A stretch of DNA of 37,877 bases, taken from contig LJUQ01000022.1 in assembly GCA_001304505.1 (NCBI GenBank), positions 1 to 37,877 of the forward strand, given 5' to 3'. The notes below the pieces were generated by a model that worked only from the letters and a program-made list of their open reading frames with translations, was not told the origin of the DNA and ran no database searches. How positions within the stretch are numbered: the stretch's first letter is position 1; every line of letters starts with the position of its first letter. A program made the translations under genes and the position numbers. This document shows, one piece after another, positions 1-8,860 of the stretch. This stretch comes from Bacteroides sp. SM23_62_1 (GTDB taxonomy: Bacteria > Bacteroidota > Bacteroidia > Bacteroidales > SM23-62).

Positions 1-1354
1 GTCTGAGCTCAGGCTGAATAAGGTAATGTGCAATCATGGTGTCAAAGAATTTTCCACCAAGATGTATGTCATAGTTCGCCAGTACCTGAAGGTCGTATTT
101 AATATTCTGACCAATCTTCAGAATTCTTTCATCTTCAAATAATTGTTTAAAATGCTGTAAACGATTCCATACATTCGTTTCACCTTCCAGAAAAGGTATA
201 TAAAATGCTTCTGTTGAATTAAATGAAAAAGCGATACCAACCAGCTCAGCATTTAGCGGATCGATGCTGGTTGTTTCTGTATCAAAACAGAAAGCTTGCT
301 GGCTGGAAAGCCTGGAAACCAATTCATGTATCTTTTCTGTTGTGTTATACAGATAATAGTGATGCTCTCTGGTTTCAATTGTATCATAGGCGAGTATCGT
401 TCCTTGTTTCCCATCCTCACCCTCTGCATCAAATAACGAAGCCTGATGTGTAATTGCAGGGATTGGTCCCGCAAAATCATAATTTAAAATCCTTTTAGCC
501 ACTGTCCGGAATTCAAGTTCATCGAATAATATTTTTAATTTGTCCTTGTCAACAGGTTTAAGCATAAAGGCGTAATCTTCGATGTTTACAGGAACTTGCT
601 GGTTAATTGTTACAAGTTCCCGCGAAAGTATTATCTGCTCTTTATTGTTTTTAATTATTTCCTGCTGTTTGCTTTTCAATTTCTCCAGATTAAGGAATAC
701 ATTTTCAATATTCTGGAATTCCGATATAAGTTTCTTTGCTGTTTTCTCGCCAATGCCGGGAGCTCCCGGTATATTGTCAGAACTGTCTCCCCAAAGGGCA
801 AGGATATCAATCACCTGTTCTGGTTTCTTTACCTGGAATATTTCATTTATCTCATTTACACCTAATATCTCCGCCTCTTCTCCAGATTTTTTGGGCTTAA
901 AAATATAGATATGTTCACTTACAAGCTGTGAGAAATCTTTATCTGGCGTCATCATAAACACATCAAATCCTTTATTTTCAGCTTGTTTTGCAAGGGTGCC
1001 AATGACATCATCCGCTTCAAAGCCTTCAACTTCAATGATCGGAATGTTGAACCCTTCTATAATCTTTTTTATGTAGGGTACCGATTTTTTAATATCCTCC
1101 GGAGTTTCTTCCCTGTTAGCTTTGTATTCTGGATAAATTTTATGTCTGAATGTTGGTGATGGTGGATCAAAAACAACTGCAATATGGGTTGGTTTCTGGT
1201 TGCGTATTATATCATCAAGTGTTACTGTAAAGCCAAAAATAGCGGAGGTATTGAGACCCTGGGAATTAAACATCTGACGGTTGATAAACGCATAATATGC
1301 TCTGAATATCAGTGCATAAGCGTCAAGTAAAAACAACTTCTTTTCTTTACTCAT
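1..1354 (-). CDS. polA: DNA polymerase I, N-terminal part (3' end outside window)
   Basis: About 451 codons are visible and the reading frame is open to the left edge, so the polymerase domain lies outside the window. The start is the ATG at 1354, reading MSKEKKLFLLDAYAL, the usual N-terminus of the PolA 5'-nuclease domain with its first acidic residue in LLDAYAL. Further acidic motifs (EGFEADDVIG, MTPDKDFSQL) and the helix-hairpin-helix stretch WGDSSDNIPGAPGIGEK follow, so the flap nuclease appears intact. A 3'-5' exonuclease domain begins near residue 340. It has DTETTSIDP at about residue 358 and GQNIKYDLQVL further on, so the proofreading acidic residues are present, as is usual in Bacteroidota. 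The gene starts 21 bases after queD on the same strand and is probably the last gene of an arsR-queD-polA transcript. The product acts in Okazaki fragment processing and repair synthesis. Confidence 0.96.
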   Translation of the reverse strand, partial: MSKEKKLFLLDAYALIFRAYYAFINRQMFNSQGLNTSAIFGFTVTLDDIIRNQKPTHIAVVFDPPSPTFRHKIYPEYKANREETPEDIKKSVPYIKKIIEGFNIPIIEVEGFEADDVIGTLAKQAENKGFDVFMMTPDKDFSQLVSEHIYIFKPKKSGEEAEILGVNEINEIFQVKKPEQVIDILALWGDSSDNIPGAPGIGEKTAKKLISEFQNIENVFLNLEKLKSKQQEIIKNNKEQIILSRELVTINQQVPVNIEDYAFMLKPVDKDKLKILFDELEFRTVAKRILNYDFAGPIPAITHQASLFDAEGEDGKQGTILAYDTIETREHHYYLYNTTEKIHELVSRLSSQQAFCFDTETTSIDPLNAELVGIAFSFNSTEAFYIPFLEGETNVWNRLQHFKQLFEDERILKIGQNIKYDLQVLANYDIHLGGKFFDTMIAHYLIQPELR

Positions 1355-1375
1355 CGGTATAACAGGGGGAATTAT

Positions 1376-1825
1376 TTATTGATTATCTTCAGCATACCAT
1401 TCAGCATATGAGGTTGCTGTTTCACATAATTTCAAAGAAAATAACTCTACATGTGCCGGTAGTTTTTGTATCAGTACATTAGCCATATGTGTGACAAGGT
1501 TTTCACACGTTGGCTGATAGTCAACAATGTAAAACTTATCGAACATTTTTTTTACATGGCTGATTTCAGGATTTCCTGCCTTTGAACTGATAATAACAGA
1601 ATGATCAAAATAATCAACGATGTTTTTATTGACAATTTCTTTAAGATCTGTAAAATCAATCACCATTCCCATTTTTGTGCTTCCTGAATTTTCCAGTGTC
1701 TGACCCCTTACAGTAACATATAACTTGTATGAGTGTCCATGAATATTTCTGCACGGACCATCATAATTCCATAATGCATGAGCCATTTCGAAAGTAAATT
1801 CTTTCGTAACCCTAATTTTCGTCAT
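1376..1825 (-). CDS. queD: 6-carboxy-5,6,7,8-tetrahydropterin synthase QueD
   Basis: This 149-residue protein belongs to the 6-pyruvoyl-tetrahydropterin synthase / QueD family. It converts 7,8-dihydroneopterin triphosphate to 6-carboxytetrahydropterin, the second step toward queuosine in tRNA. The zinc ligands H16, H29 and H31 are visible, with catalytic C25 placed as Cys-x3-His-x-His, which marks the QueD/PTPS-I type. Also present are D74-H75, the PTCEN stretch at 105-109 and C134-E135-T136, which carries the glutamate that anchors the pterin. The length is slightly longer than the roughly 120 residues of many QueD proteins and fits the Bacteroidota form. It lies 21 bases after the ArsR gene and 21 bases before polA. 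No other queuosine gene is in the window. Confidence 0.95.
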   Translation of the reverse strand: MTKIRVTKEFTFEMAHALWNYDGPCRNIHGHSYKLYVTVRGQTLENSGSTKMGMVIDFTDLKEIVNKNIVDYFDHSVIISSKAGNPEISHVKKMFDKFYIVDYQPTCENLVTHMANVLIQKLPAHVELFSLKLCETATSYAEWYAEDNQ

Positions 1826-1846
1826 TTATTTGATCAGTCGTTGGAA

Positions 1847-2146
1847 TTAAATACAAGCACACCTGCTTACACAATCGATGATGCTGCTCAGATCTTTATG
1901 TTTAAGGTAATAATATGTGTTTTTCCCGTCTCTTTTTGAAGCAAGCACTCCCTTATCCTTGAGGATCCCAAGATGGTGTGAGGTGGTAGATTGTTCTATC
2001 TGTAAAAGCTCATGAATTTCTGTTACAGTTAGCTTCTTTTCGTTTTCGAGATGATTTAAAATTGCAATTCTTACAGGATGTGCAATAGCCTTCAACATAT
2101 TTGATGCTTTTTCTAATTGTTCCGGATTTAATTTGTCAAATTTCAT
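1847..2146 (-). CDS. ArsR/SmtB-family winged-helix regulator with C-terminal cysteines
   Basis: This 99-residue regulator has the ArsR winged helix. A helix around AIAHPVRIAILNHL is followed by a recognition region EQSTTSHHLGILKDKGVL and a wing KRDGKNTYYYL. The classical ArsR metal motif ELCVCDL in helix 3 is absent; that region reads IHELLQIEQS. Instead the last eight residues carry three cysteines (C92, C96 and C98), which could form a C-terminal metal or redox site. That role is inferred. The gene heads an apparent arsR-queD-polA transcript, and a TATATTTG element lies 30-37 bases upstream on the same strand. The regulator may act on its own promoter or on the divergent polyprenyl synthase. 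Confidence 0.88.
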   Translation of the reverse strand: MKFDKLNPEQLEKASNMLKAIAHPVRIAILNHLENEKKLTVTEIHELLQIEQSTTSHHLGILKDKGVLASKRDGKNTYYYLKHKDLSSIIDCVSRCACI

Positions 2147-2175
2147 GCTTTCTTATCATTTACGCTGTACAAATA

Positions 2176-2183
2176 CAAATATA
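2176..2183 (-). promoter_or_regulatory. Candidate -7 element for arsR-queD-polA
   Basis: On the minus strand this reads TATATTTG, a full match to the Bacteroidota -7 consensus TAnnTTTG. It lies 30 bases upstream of the arsR ATG, implying a leader of about 20-25 bases. No TTTG -33 element is visible at the expected 19-21 base spacing. In DNA this AT-rich chance matches are common, so this is a moderate call. Confidence 0.4.
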
Positions 2184-2432
2184 TAAATATCTAAAATTTA
2201 AATTATGACAATAATCAGATTAAAGTGTAATGATTCCCAGGTTAAATTCCTTCTTAATACTCATGTTTATATAGTTTCCTGCGGCAGGATATTTCAGATA
2301 GTTCAATAACACATTAAATATATTGATATTGATTTGTTTGTGCAGATTTTTTGATCGGAATTATTTTCTAACTATCTATATATCAATTATTTGATAATTT
2401 TAATTGCACAATATTTTATTCATTTATATTTT

Positions 2433-2440
2433 TACCTTTG
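2433..2440 (+). promoter_or_regulatory. Candidate -7 element for the polyprenyl synthase
   Basis: TACCTTTG matches TAnnTTTG exactly and ends 22 bases before the GTG start at 2463, giving an expected leader of roughly 15 bases. The -33 element is not recognisable. The position supports the GTG start over the downstream ATG at 2505. Confidence 0.5.
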
Positions 2441-2462
2441 CTAATTAACGAATATCCACCGG

Positions 2463-3437
2463 GTGTTACCATTAAATGAAATACGTCAGCCTGTTGATGA
2501 AGAAATGAGGATGTTTGAAAAACATTTCAGATCATCAATGAAAAGCAATGTCCCATTGCTTAACCTGATAACGCATTATATTTTACGTAGAAAAGGTAAG
2601 CAAATACGACCTTTATTTGTATTCCTGACAGCTAAAATGCTTGGTAAGGTAGATGAATCTACTTATCATGCAGCAAGTCTTATTGAATTACTTCATACAG
2701 CCACCCTTATCCATGATGATGTTGTTGATGAGAGCTATGAAAGGAGAGGATATTTTTCCATTAATGCACTTTGGCAATCAAAAGTTGCTGTTCTTCTGGG
2801 AGATTATTTACTCTCAAAAGGATTACTTCTTGCTGTTGATCATCATGAATATGATCTTTTAAATATTGTCACAGAGGCAGTTCGTGAGATTATTGAAGGT
2901 GAATTGTTACAGATTCAGAAATCCAGAAAGTTAAATATCAACAAAGATGAGTATTTTGAAATTATCAGGATGAAAACTGCCACTTTGATTTCGGCATGTA
3001 CAGCTTCGGGTGCTCATTCAGTAGGCGCTGATAAACTTACCGTCCAAAATATGAAGAAATTTGGAGAAAATGTTGGTATGGCATTTCAAATAAAAGATGA
3101 TCTGTTTGATTACCAAAAACAAGGGATTATTGGTAAACCTACCGGCAATGATATTAAGGAAAAGAAATTTACGCTGCCTCTTATTCATGCATTGGAAAAT
3201 GGTGATCCTGATACTAAACGACAGATTATCAGATCAATAAAAAGACACAATAACAACGCGCATAAGATTCAGGAAGTTATTGCTTATGCTGTCAGGAACA
3301 AGGGTATTGAATATTCAATCATGAAAATGAACGAATATAGGGATACAGCGCTTGAACTATTGAAAGGCTATCCTGATAATGATGCAAAAAAATCTTTAAT
3401 TTCCCTTGTTAATTATGTAGTCACCCGAGAGAAATGA
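2463..3437 (+). CDS. Long-chain polyprenyl diphosphate synthase
   Basis: This 324-residue trans-isoprenyl diphosphate synthase extends allylic diphosphates with isopentenyl diphosphate to a long chain, as needed for the menaquinone side chain. The two aspartate-rich motifs are intact: DDVVD at 85-89 and DDLFD at 212-216. GKQIRP (45-50) binds IPP and GKPTGNDIKEKKFTLPL (224-240) is the conserved C-terminal segment. The start is GTG at 2463. It keeps the N-terminal helix (DEEMRMFEKHF) and is supported by a -7 element just upstream. An in-frame ATG at 2505 would cut into that helix. The exact chain length cannot be read from the sequence. The gene ends 4 bases from the convergent uvrC stop. Confidence 0.93.
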   Translation: MLPLNEIRQPVDEEMRMFEKHFRSSMKSNVPLLNLITHYILRRKGKQIRPLFVFLTAKMLGKVDESTYHAASLIELLHTATLIHDDVVDESYERRGYFSINALWQSKVAVLLGDYLLSKGLLLAVDHHEYDLLNIVTEAVREIIEGELLQIQKSRKLNINKDEYFEIIRMKTATLISACTASGAHSVGADKLTVQNMKKFGENVGMAFQIKDDLFDYQKQGIIGKPTGNDIKEKKFTLPLIHALENGDPDTKRQIIRSIKRHNNNAHKIQEVIAYAVRNKGIEYSIMKMNEYRDTALELLKGYPDNDAKKSLISLVNYVVTREK

Positions 3438-3441
3438 ATTG

Positions 3442-5265
3442 TTATTTGTTTCTGAGCCCCTGAAGAAGTATATGTGTTTTTCTTTCTCCGATCAGATCAA
3501 TAATCTCCTGTTTGTCAGCATTTTTTATAGCTTTAACAGATCCAAAACTTAATAATAATTTTTCACGGGTTTTTTCTCCAATACCTTCAATGTGATCCAG
3601 CTCTGAAACTATCATATCTTTTGATCTTTTATTTCTATGAAATTTTACACCAAACCTGTGAGCTTCATTTCTTATCTGTTGAATAATCTTTAGTGTTTCT
3701 GAATTTTTATCAATATACAGTGGTACCGAATCACCGGGAAAACATATTTCCTCCAGTCTTTTTGCAATTCCAATAACAGCTATTTTACCTCTGAGTCCTA
3801 ATTTTTCAATACTTTTTAATGCCGCATTTAATTGTCCTTTTCCCCCATCTATGATGATCAGCTTTGGCAAAGAACCATTTTCATTTAATATTCTCTGATA
3901 CCTTCTGAAAATAACTTCTTCCATTGACTCATAATCATTTGGTCCTGTCACTGTCTTGATATTGAAATGCCGGTAATCTTTTCTGCTTGGTTTAAGTTTT
4001 TTAAACACCACGCAGGCTGCAACAGGATTTTTTCCCTGGATATTGGAGTTATCAAAACATTCTATATGATCGGGTTGATCAGCCAGGTATAGATCCTTCA
4101 TAATTGTTGCGTATTTTCTCGATATCTTCATTTCCGGTTTCATTAACTCCATCTGCTTTCTTTTTTCCAGCTGGTAAAACTTAGCGTTTCTTTCGGACAG
4201 ATTAAGTAAATGTTTTTTATCTCCTCTTAGCGGCACTGTGAAGTTTGCTCCTTGAATAGCCAGGTCAATTTTTTGTGGTACAATAATTTCCTTTGTCTGG
4301 CTTCCAGTTCGTTGCCGGATCTCAATAATTGCCATTGAAAGGAGGTCAGGAACAGATTCATCAAGTCTTTTCTTCAATTCGAGTGTCTGTGTCTGGACCA
4401 CAGAGCCATTTATAACTTTTAAGTAATTTATATATGCAGAATGCTTCTCATCTGCTATAGAATATACTTCGGCATCCTTTATTTTAGGATTTACAATGGT
4501 TGATTTACTTCTATATTTTTCCAGTATTTCTATTTTTTGTTTCACCAGTTGTGCCTGTTCAAACTCCATTGTTTTTGCATAAGAGTCCATAAGTTTTTTC
4601 AAATATTCAACTACCTGAAAGATGTTTCCTTTTAATATTTCGTGAATCTGGGTAAGGGCTTCTTCATAATCCTGCCTTGTTTGCAATCCCTCGCAGGGTG
4701 CTTTACAATTTCCCATATGGTATTCAAGGCATGCCTTGAATTTTTTCTGTTTAATATTTTCTTCTGAAAGATTAAGCTTGCAATTTCTGATAGGAAATAG
4801 CTGCCTGATTAGATCGAGTAATGTTTTAACCATCGTCACCGATGTATAGGGTCCATAATATATTGATCCATCCCTGATAACATTCCTGGTGATAAATACT
4901 CTTGGGAAAAGTTCATTTTTTACGCATATCCAGGGAAAGGTCTTATCATCCTTTAGCAACACGTTATACCTTGGTTGATGCTTTTTTATCAGGTTATTTT
5001 CCAGCAGTAATGCATCCGATTCGTCAGAAACAACAAAATGTTTAATTTCTGCGGTCTTTTTAATAAGTATCCTCAGTTTATTATTTTCAGGTTTATTTCT
5101 TGTAAAATATGAAGAGACTCTTTTTTTTAAATTCCTGGCTTTACCGACATAAAGAATTTCTCCCTGATTGCTAATAAACTGATATATACCGGGCTTGTCA
5201 GGTATTACTTCAATTAATGATTTTAAATAATCGATATGCGGGTATTCAACATTCATTTGATTCAA
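3442..5265 (-). CDS. uvrC: UvrABC system subunit C, excision nuclease
   Basis: This 607-residue UvrC makes both incisions in nucleotide excision repair after UvrA/UvrB load on damage. The N-terminal GIY-YIG nuclease starts near residue 24 (KPGIYQFISNQGEILYVGKA) with RNLKKRV following. A cysteine-rich segment (CKLN, CLEYHMGNCKAPCEG) lies around 170-195, and a UVR coiled-coil motif that binds UvrB lies around 205-240. The RNase H-like second nuclease has ECFDNSNIQG, IIIDGGKGQ and a conserved His near HRFGVKFH. A helix-hairpin-helix pair ends the protein (LDHIEGIGEKTREKLLLSFG). The start overlaps the end of the adenine deaminase gene by 20 bases, so the two are probably co-transcribed. Confidence 0.97.
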   Translation of the reverse strand: MNQMNVEYPHIDYLKSLIEVIPDKPGIYQFISNQGEILYVGKARNLKKRVSSYFTRNKPENNKLRILIKKTAEIKHFVVSDESDALLLENNLIKKHQPRYNVLLKDDKTFPWICVKNELFPRVFITRNVIRDGSIYYGPYTSVTMVKTLLDLIRQLFPIRNCKLNLSEENIKQKKFKACLEYHMGNCKAPCEGLQTRQDYEEALTQIHEILKGNIFQVVEYLKKLMDSYAKTMEFEQAQLVKQKIEILEKYRSKSTIVNPKIKDAEVYSIADEKHSAYINYLKVINGSVVQTQTLELKKRLDESVPDLLSMAIIEIRQRTGSQTKEIIVPQKIDLAIQGANFTVPLRGDKKHLLNLSERNAKFYQLEKRKQMELMKPEMKISRKYATIMKDLYLADQPDHIECFDNSNIQGKNPVAACVVFKKLKPSRKDYRHFNIKTVTGPNDYESMEEVIFRRYQRILNENGSLPKLIIIDGGKGQLNAALKSIEKLGLRGKIAVIGIAKRLEEICFPGDSVPLYIDKNSETLKIIQQIRNEAHRFGVKFHRNKRSKDMIVSELDHIEGIGEKTREKLLLSFGSVKAIKNADKQEIIDLIGERKTHILLQGLRNK

Positions 5266-6892
5266 TATCCGGAAATAATGTTACCGGTGAAAATTTTTCC
5301 ACATCAAATAATCCCTTGTCGCTAATTTTTATTTTCGGGATAACAAGCAATGCCATAAAAGATAATGTCATGAATGGTGCATTCAGATGAGATCCCATTT
5401 TTTTAACCTGTTCATTCAATTGTTGATATTTCCTGGCAATATCATCACCATCATTATCTGTCATTAAACCGCCAATTGGAAGAGCCAATTCGTTATATCC
5501 CTTATCATTTAATACAACAATACCTCCCTTTATTTCTATTAATCTGTTTATAGCCTTTATTATTTCTTTATCCTCCACACCAATTGCAATAATATTGTGA
5601 CTGTCGTGTGCTACTGAAGTTGCTATCGCCCCCTTTTTTAAACCAAATCCATTAATAAATCCAACAGCGGGATGAGCCTTATGGTATCTATTGTATACAA
5701 CGATTTTCAAAACATCCTGTTTAATATCGGAATGTACGAATCCATTCTTAGTCTTCATTACCATTTTCAACTCATCAGTAAATAACTGCCCGTCATATGC
5801 TTTTATTACCCTGATATTATTTGATGATGCTTTCACAAGAATATCTTCAATGGATAAAGGTGTACAATTAAAAATATTGATTTTCTTTTCTTCAATTTTA
5901 TTAATGATTGTATTACCATTCTCAAAAACCTTTATACCATTTATGAAGGTTTCTTTAACTTTCATTTCTTTTAATGCATCCAGAACTATAAAATCTGCTT
6001 TATCTCCTTCGCGTAACAAGCCTATGTCCAGATCATAATGCAAAACCGGATTTAAGGACGATGCTTTAATCAGATCGAAAAGATCATAACCTTCCTTTAA
6101 TCCTTTTCTAATTAATAAATTGATATTCCCCCTGATAAGATCATCCGGATGGAGATCATCGGAACAAAACATAATATTATCAGGATGATCTTTGATTAAC
6201 GGGATTAACTCATTAAAATTTTTCGCTGCACTTCCTTCTCTGATTAATATTTTTATTCCAAGGCCGATTTTTTCCCGGGCTTCATCTATGTTTGCACATT
6301 CGTGATCTGTTGTTATACCTTCAAGAGCATATTTTATCAGATTCTTTCCTCTCAAACCGGGCGCATGTCCATCTATTTTCTTACCAAGACTCTTTGCCAG
6401 AAGAATTTTGTCCATTATTTTCTTATCATCATGAATAACACCTGGGAAGTTCATCACTTCTGACAGATATTTCAACTTGTAATTTCTAAAAAGTTCATCA
6501 ATGTCCTGTAATTCTAATTTTGCGCCGGATGTTTCATAATCTGTTGCCGGAACACACGAAGGTGCACCAAAGTAAAATTTGAATGGTACTTTTTCCCCAT
6601 TTCCTATCATGAATTTCACACCTTCTTTACCCAGCACGTTTGCTATTTCGTGTGGATCTGAGAGGACTGCAACTGTGCCGTGTCGAACTGCTATTCTGGC
6701 AAACTCGGAAGGTATCAGCATTGAGCTTTCAATATGCACGTGCGCATCAACTAATCCGGGTATTATAAATCTTTTCTCCCCGGTATTTTTTTTTATTACT
6801 TTTTTTATTTGCCCATCTGCTATGTGGAGTGTTCCCGGATAAATACTTCTGTTAAAAATATCTACAATATTCCCTGCTATCGTGAATTTCAT
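5246..6892 (-). CDS. ade: Adenine deaminase (Ade family)
   Basis: This 548-residue amidohydrolase converts adenine to hypoxanthine and ammonia in purine salvage. Family motifs are intact: the metal-binding VDAHVHIESS near residue 50, DPHEIANVLG, GHAPGLRG, TTDHECAN, and the SDDLHPDDL segment holding the catalytic aspartates. The C-terminal adenine deaminase domain has the usual SVAHDSHNIIAIG and LPIGGLMTD segments. The length agrees with bacterial Ade proteins of 540-600 residues. The gene sits between mnmG and uvrC on the same strand. Its 5' side is separated from mnmG by 64 bases that contain the parS-like palindrome. Confidence 0.94.
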   Translation of the reverse strand: MKFTIAGNIVDIFNRSIYPGTLHIADGQIKKVIKKNTGEKRFIIPGLVDAHVHIESSMLIPSEFARIAVRHGTVAVLSDPHEIANVLGKEGVKFMIGNGEKVPFKFYFGAPSCVPATDYETSGAKLELQDIDELFRNYKLKYLSEVMNFPGVIHDDKKIMDKILLAKSLGKKIDGHAPGLRGKNLIKYALEGITTDHECANIDEAREKIGLGIKILIREGSAAKNFNELIPLIKDHPDNIMFCSDDLHPDDLIRGNINLLIRKGLKEGYDLFDLIKASSLNPVLHYDLDIGLLREGDKADFIVLDALKEMKVKETFINGIKVFENGNTIINKIEEKKINIFNCTPLSIEDILVKASSNNIRVIKAYDGQLFTDELKMVMKTKNGFVHSDIKQDVLKIVVYNRYHKAHPAVGFINGFGLKKGAIATSVAHDSHNIIAIGVEDKEIIKAINRLIEIKGGIVVLNDKGYNELALPIGGLMTDNDGDDIARKYQQLNEQVKKMGSHLNAPFMTLSFMALLVIPKIKISDKGLFDVEKFSPVTLFPDIESNEC

Positions 6893-6940
6893 TTATACTA
6901 TCTTGGTTTTTATCTTTCTGGTTGAAACTATACCGTTGTA

Positions 6941-6956
6941 TGTTCCACGTGGAACA
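6941..6956. promoter_or_regulatory. parS-like centromere site (ParB/Spo0J binding palindrome)
   Basis: TGTTCCACGTGGAACA is a perfect 16-base palindrome, extended to 18 by the flanking A and T. It fits the widespread chromosomal parS consensus (TGTTnCACGTGnAACA) and matches the palindromic parS sequence known from Pseudomonas. It lies immediately after the mnmG stop codon (6957-6959 on the plus strand). mnmG (gidA) is classically located near oriC and parAB, where parS sites cluster. parA, parB, dnaA and rsmG are not in this window, so the call rests on the sequence match and the mnmG context. No second copy was noticed. Confidence 0.85.
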
Positions 6957-8834
6957 TTACCTTCCCATATAAACCAGGAGAACGCTTATGTCAGCAGGTG
7001 ATACGCCACTTATTCTGCTTGCCTGTCCTATTGTCAACGGCTTTATTTTCTTTAATTTTTGCCTTCCTTCTGTTGATATTGACATTATTTTATTATAATC
7101 TATCTTTTCATCAATCTTTATATTTTCAAGTCTTTTAAGTTTCTCTGCCATCTTTTTTTCCCTTTCTATATATCCCTTGTATTTAATATTAATTTCAGCA
7201 GATTCCAGTATTTCTTCTCTTCTTCTTCCCATTTTGATGATGTATTCATTAAGGTCATCAAATTCCGTATATATATCATCTATTCTTATTTGAGGTCTTG
7301 CTATTAAATCAATACTTTTAACTTTTTGCTTTAAAGTGCTGGTATTCAGCTTTTTTAATTTATCATTTATTTTTCCAGGTTCAATGCTTTTCCTGCTTAA
7401 TTCCATAATTATTCTCTTTCTATATCTTGCTTTCTCATGTACGAGTTTCAATCTTTCTTTTTTTGCCAGTCCAATTGAATGAGATAATTCTGTTAATCTT
7501 TCATCCGCATCATCCTGCCTTAAAATTATTCTGTATTCCGCTCTTGATGTAAACATCCTGTAAGGTTCATCAACACCTTTTGTAACCAAATCATCAATGA
7601 GTACACCTATATAGGCCTGATCTCTGCTTAAAATAAATTCTGTACCTTTTTTCAATTTTAAATGTGCATTTATTCCGGCGATCATACCCTGTGCAGCTGC
7701 CTCTTCATACCCAGTAGTTCCGTTAATTTGCCCGGCGAAGTACAAGTTCTTGATTTTCTTTGTTTCCAGTGTGTGATTTAATTGAGTTGGAGGGAAATAA
7801 TCATATTCAATAGCATACCCTGGTCTGTATATTTTAACTTTTTCCAGACCTTTAATTTTTCTTAATGCTTCTTTTTGAATTGTTAATGGTAACGAGCTTG
7901 AAAATCCGTTGATATAATATTCTTCCGTGTTAAGTCCTTCCGGTTCAATAAAAAGCATATGTTGTTCTTTTTCTGCAAATGTTACTATCTTATCCTCTAT
8001 ACTTGGACAATAACGCGGTCCTATACTTTTTATAATTCCTGTATATAATGGTGAATCCTTAAAACCTTTTTCCAAAATCCTGTGTACTTCTTTATTTGTA
8101 TATATAATCCAGCAGCTTTTATGTTTTGAATAATCGACATCATAATCCAGAAATGAAAACTTTTTTCCTTCATTATCTCCTTTTTGTTCGGTCATTTTTG
8201 TAAAATTTATACTCCTCCCATCCAATCTTGCAGGGGTTCCGGTTTTCATTCTACCTACCTCAAAATCATATTTTTTTAATTGTTCACTCAATCCATATGC
8301 ATATGGTTCTCCCGCTCTGCCTCCATGAATCTGTTTTCTACCAATATGCATAAGACCGTTTAAAAAGGTACCATTTGTTAATATGACAGCTTTTGATAAT
8401 ATCTTTTCGCCCATTCTTGTAATTACACCTTTTATGTTATTCTTCTCAATAATGAGTTCCGTTACCATATCCTGCCAGAACTCCAAATTTTTTGTTTTTT
8501 CGAGCATTTCCCGCCATTTTATTGAAAATTGCATCCTGTCACATTGTGCCCTTGGACTCCACATTGCAGGTCCTTTTGATTTATTTAACATTCTGAATTG
8601 TATCATTGTCTGATCAGTCACTATTCCACTGTATCCACCCATTGCATCAATCTCCCTTATAATCTGCCCTTTTGCAATCCCACCCATAGCTGGATTACAT
8701 GACATCTGTGCAATCTTTGTCATATCCATGGTAATTAACAAAACCCTAGATCCAAGATTTGCTGCTGCTGCTGCTGCTTCACTTCCAGCATGACCCGCAC
8801 CAACAACGATGATATCATATATCTCATCGTTCAT
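6957..8834 (-). CDS. mnmG: tRNA uridine-5-carboxymethylaminomethyl modification enzyme MnmG
   Basis: This 625-residue MnmG (GidA), with MnmE, installs the carboxymethylaminomethyl group on U34 of tRNAs that read NNA/NNG codons. The FAD-binding Rossmann motif GAGHAGSEAAAAAANLG starts at about residue 12. It is followed by SCNPAMGGIAKGQIIREID, the conserved HIGRKQIHGGRAGEP region, FAGQINGTTGYEEAAAQG, and the C-terminal helical domain ending ADISVLLVYMGR, which contacts MnmE and tRNA. The length is normal. It starts 26 bases after ybeY in an rsbW-ybeY-mnmG-ade-uvrC run, and a parS-like site touches its stop codon. Confidence 0.98.
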   Translation of the reverse strand: MNDEIYDIIVVGAGHAGSEAAAAAANLGSRVLLITMDMTKIAQMSCNPAMGGIAKGQIIREIDAMGGYSGIVTDQTMIQFRMLNKSKGPAMWSPRAQCDRMQFSIKWREMLEKTKNLEFWQDMVTELIIEKNNIKGVITRMGEKILSKAVILTNGTFLNGLMHIGRKQIHGGRAGEPYAYGLSEQLKKYDFEVGRMKTGTPARLDGRSINFTKMTEQKGDNEGKKFSFLDYDVDYSKHKSCWIIYTNKEVHRILEKGFKDSPLYTGIIKSIGPRYCPSIEDKIVTFAEKEQHMLFIEPEGLNTEEYYINGFSSSLPLTIQKEALRKIKGLEKVKIYRPGYAIEYDYFPPTQLNHTLETKKIKNLYFAGQINGTTGYEEAAAQGMIAGINAHLKLKKGTEFILSRDQAYIGVLIDDLVTKGVDEPYRMFTSRAEYRIILRQDDADERLTELSHSIGLAKKERLKLVHEKARYRKRIIMELSRKSIEPGKINDKLKKLNTSTLKQKVKSIDLIARPQIRIDDIYTEFDDLNEYIIKMGRRREEILESAEINIKYKGYIEREKKMAEKLKRLENIKIDEKIDYNKIMSISTEGRQKLKKIKPLTIGQASRISGVSPADISVLLVYMGR

Positions 8835-8860
8835 TTTTTTTAAAATAGATTGGTCAGACC

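Larger units (their letters stand above)
2147..2462. other. Divergent intergenic region between arsR and the polyprenyl synthase
   Basis: This is 316 bases of AT-rich sequence with no convincing coding potential on either strand. It contains a minus-strand -7-like element (2176-2183), a plus-strand -7-like element (2433-2440), and a small perfect dyad TCCTGC-G-GCAGGA at 2277-2289. The dyad stands out as GC-rich in this context and could be an operator. Nothing else is evident. Confidence 0.6.

Noticed and set aside
6737-6742. CACGTG in the adenine deaminase gene as a parS site
   Set aside because: Only the central six bases match; this is part of the codons for the metal-binding HVHIES motif.
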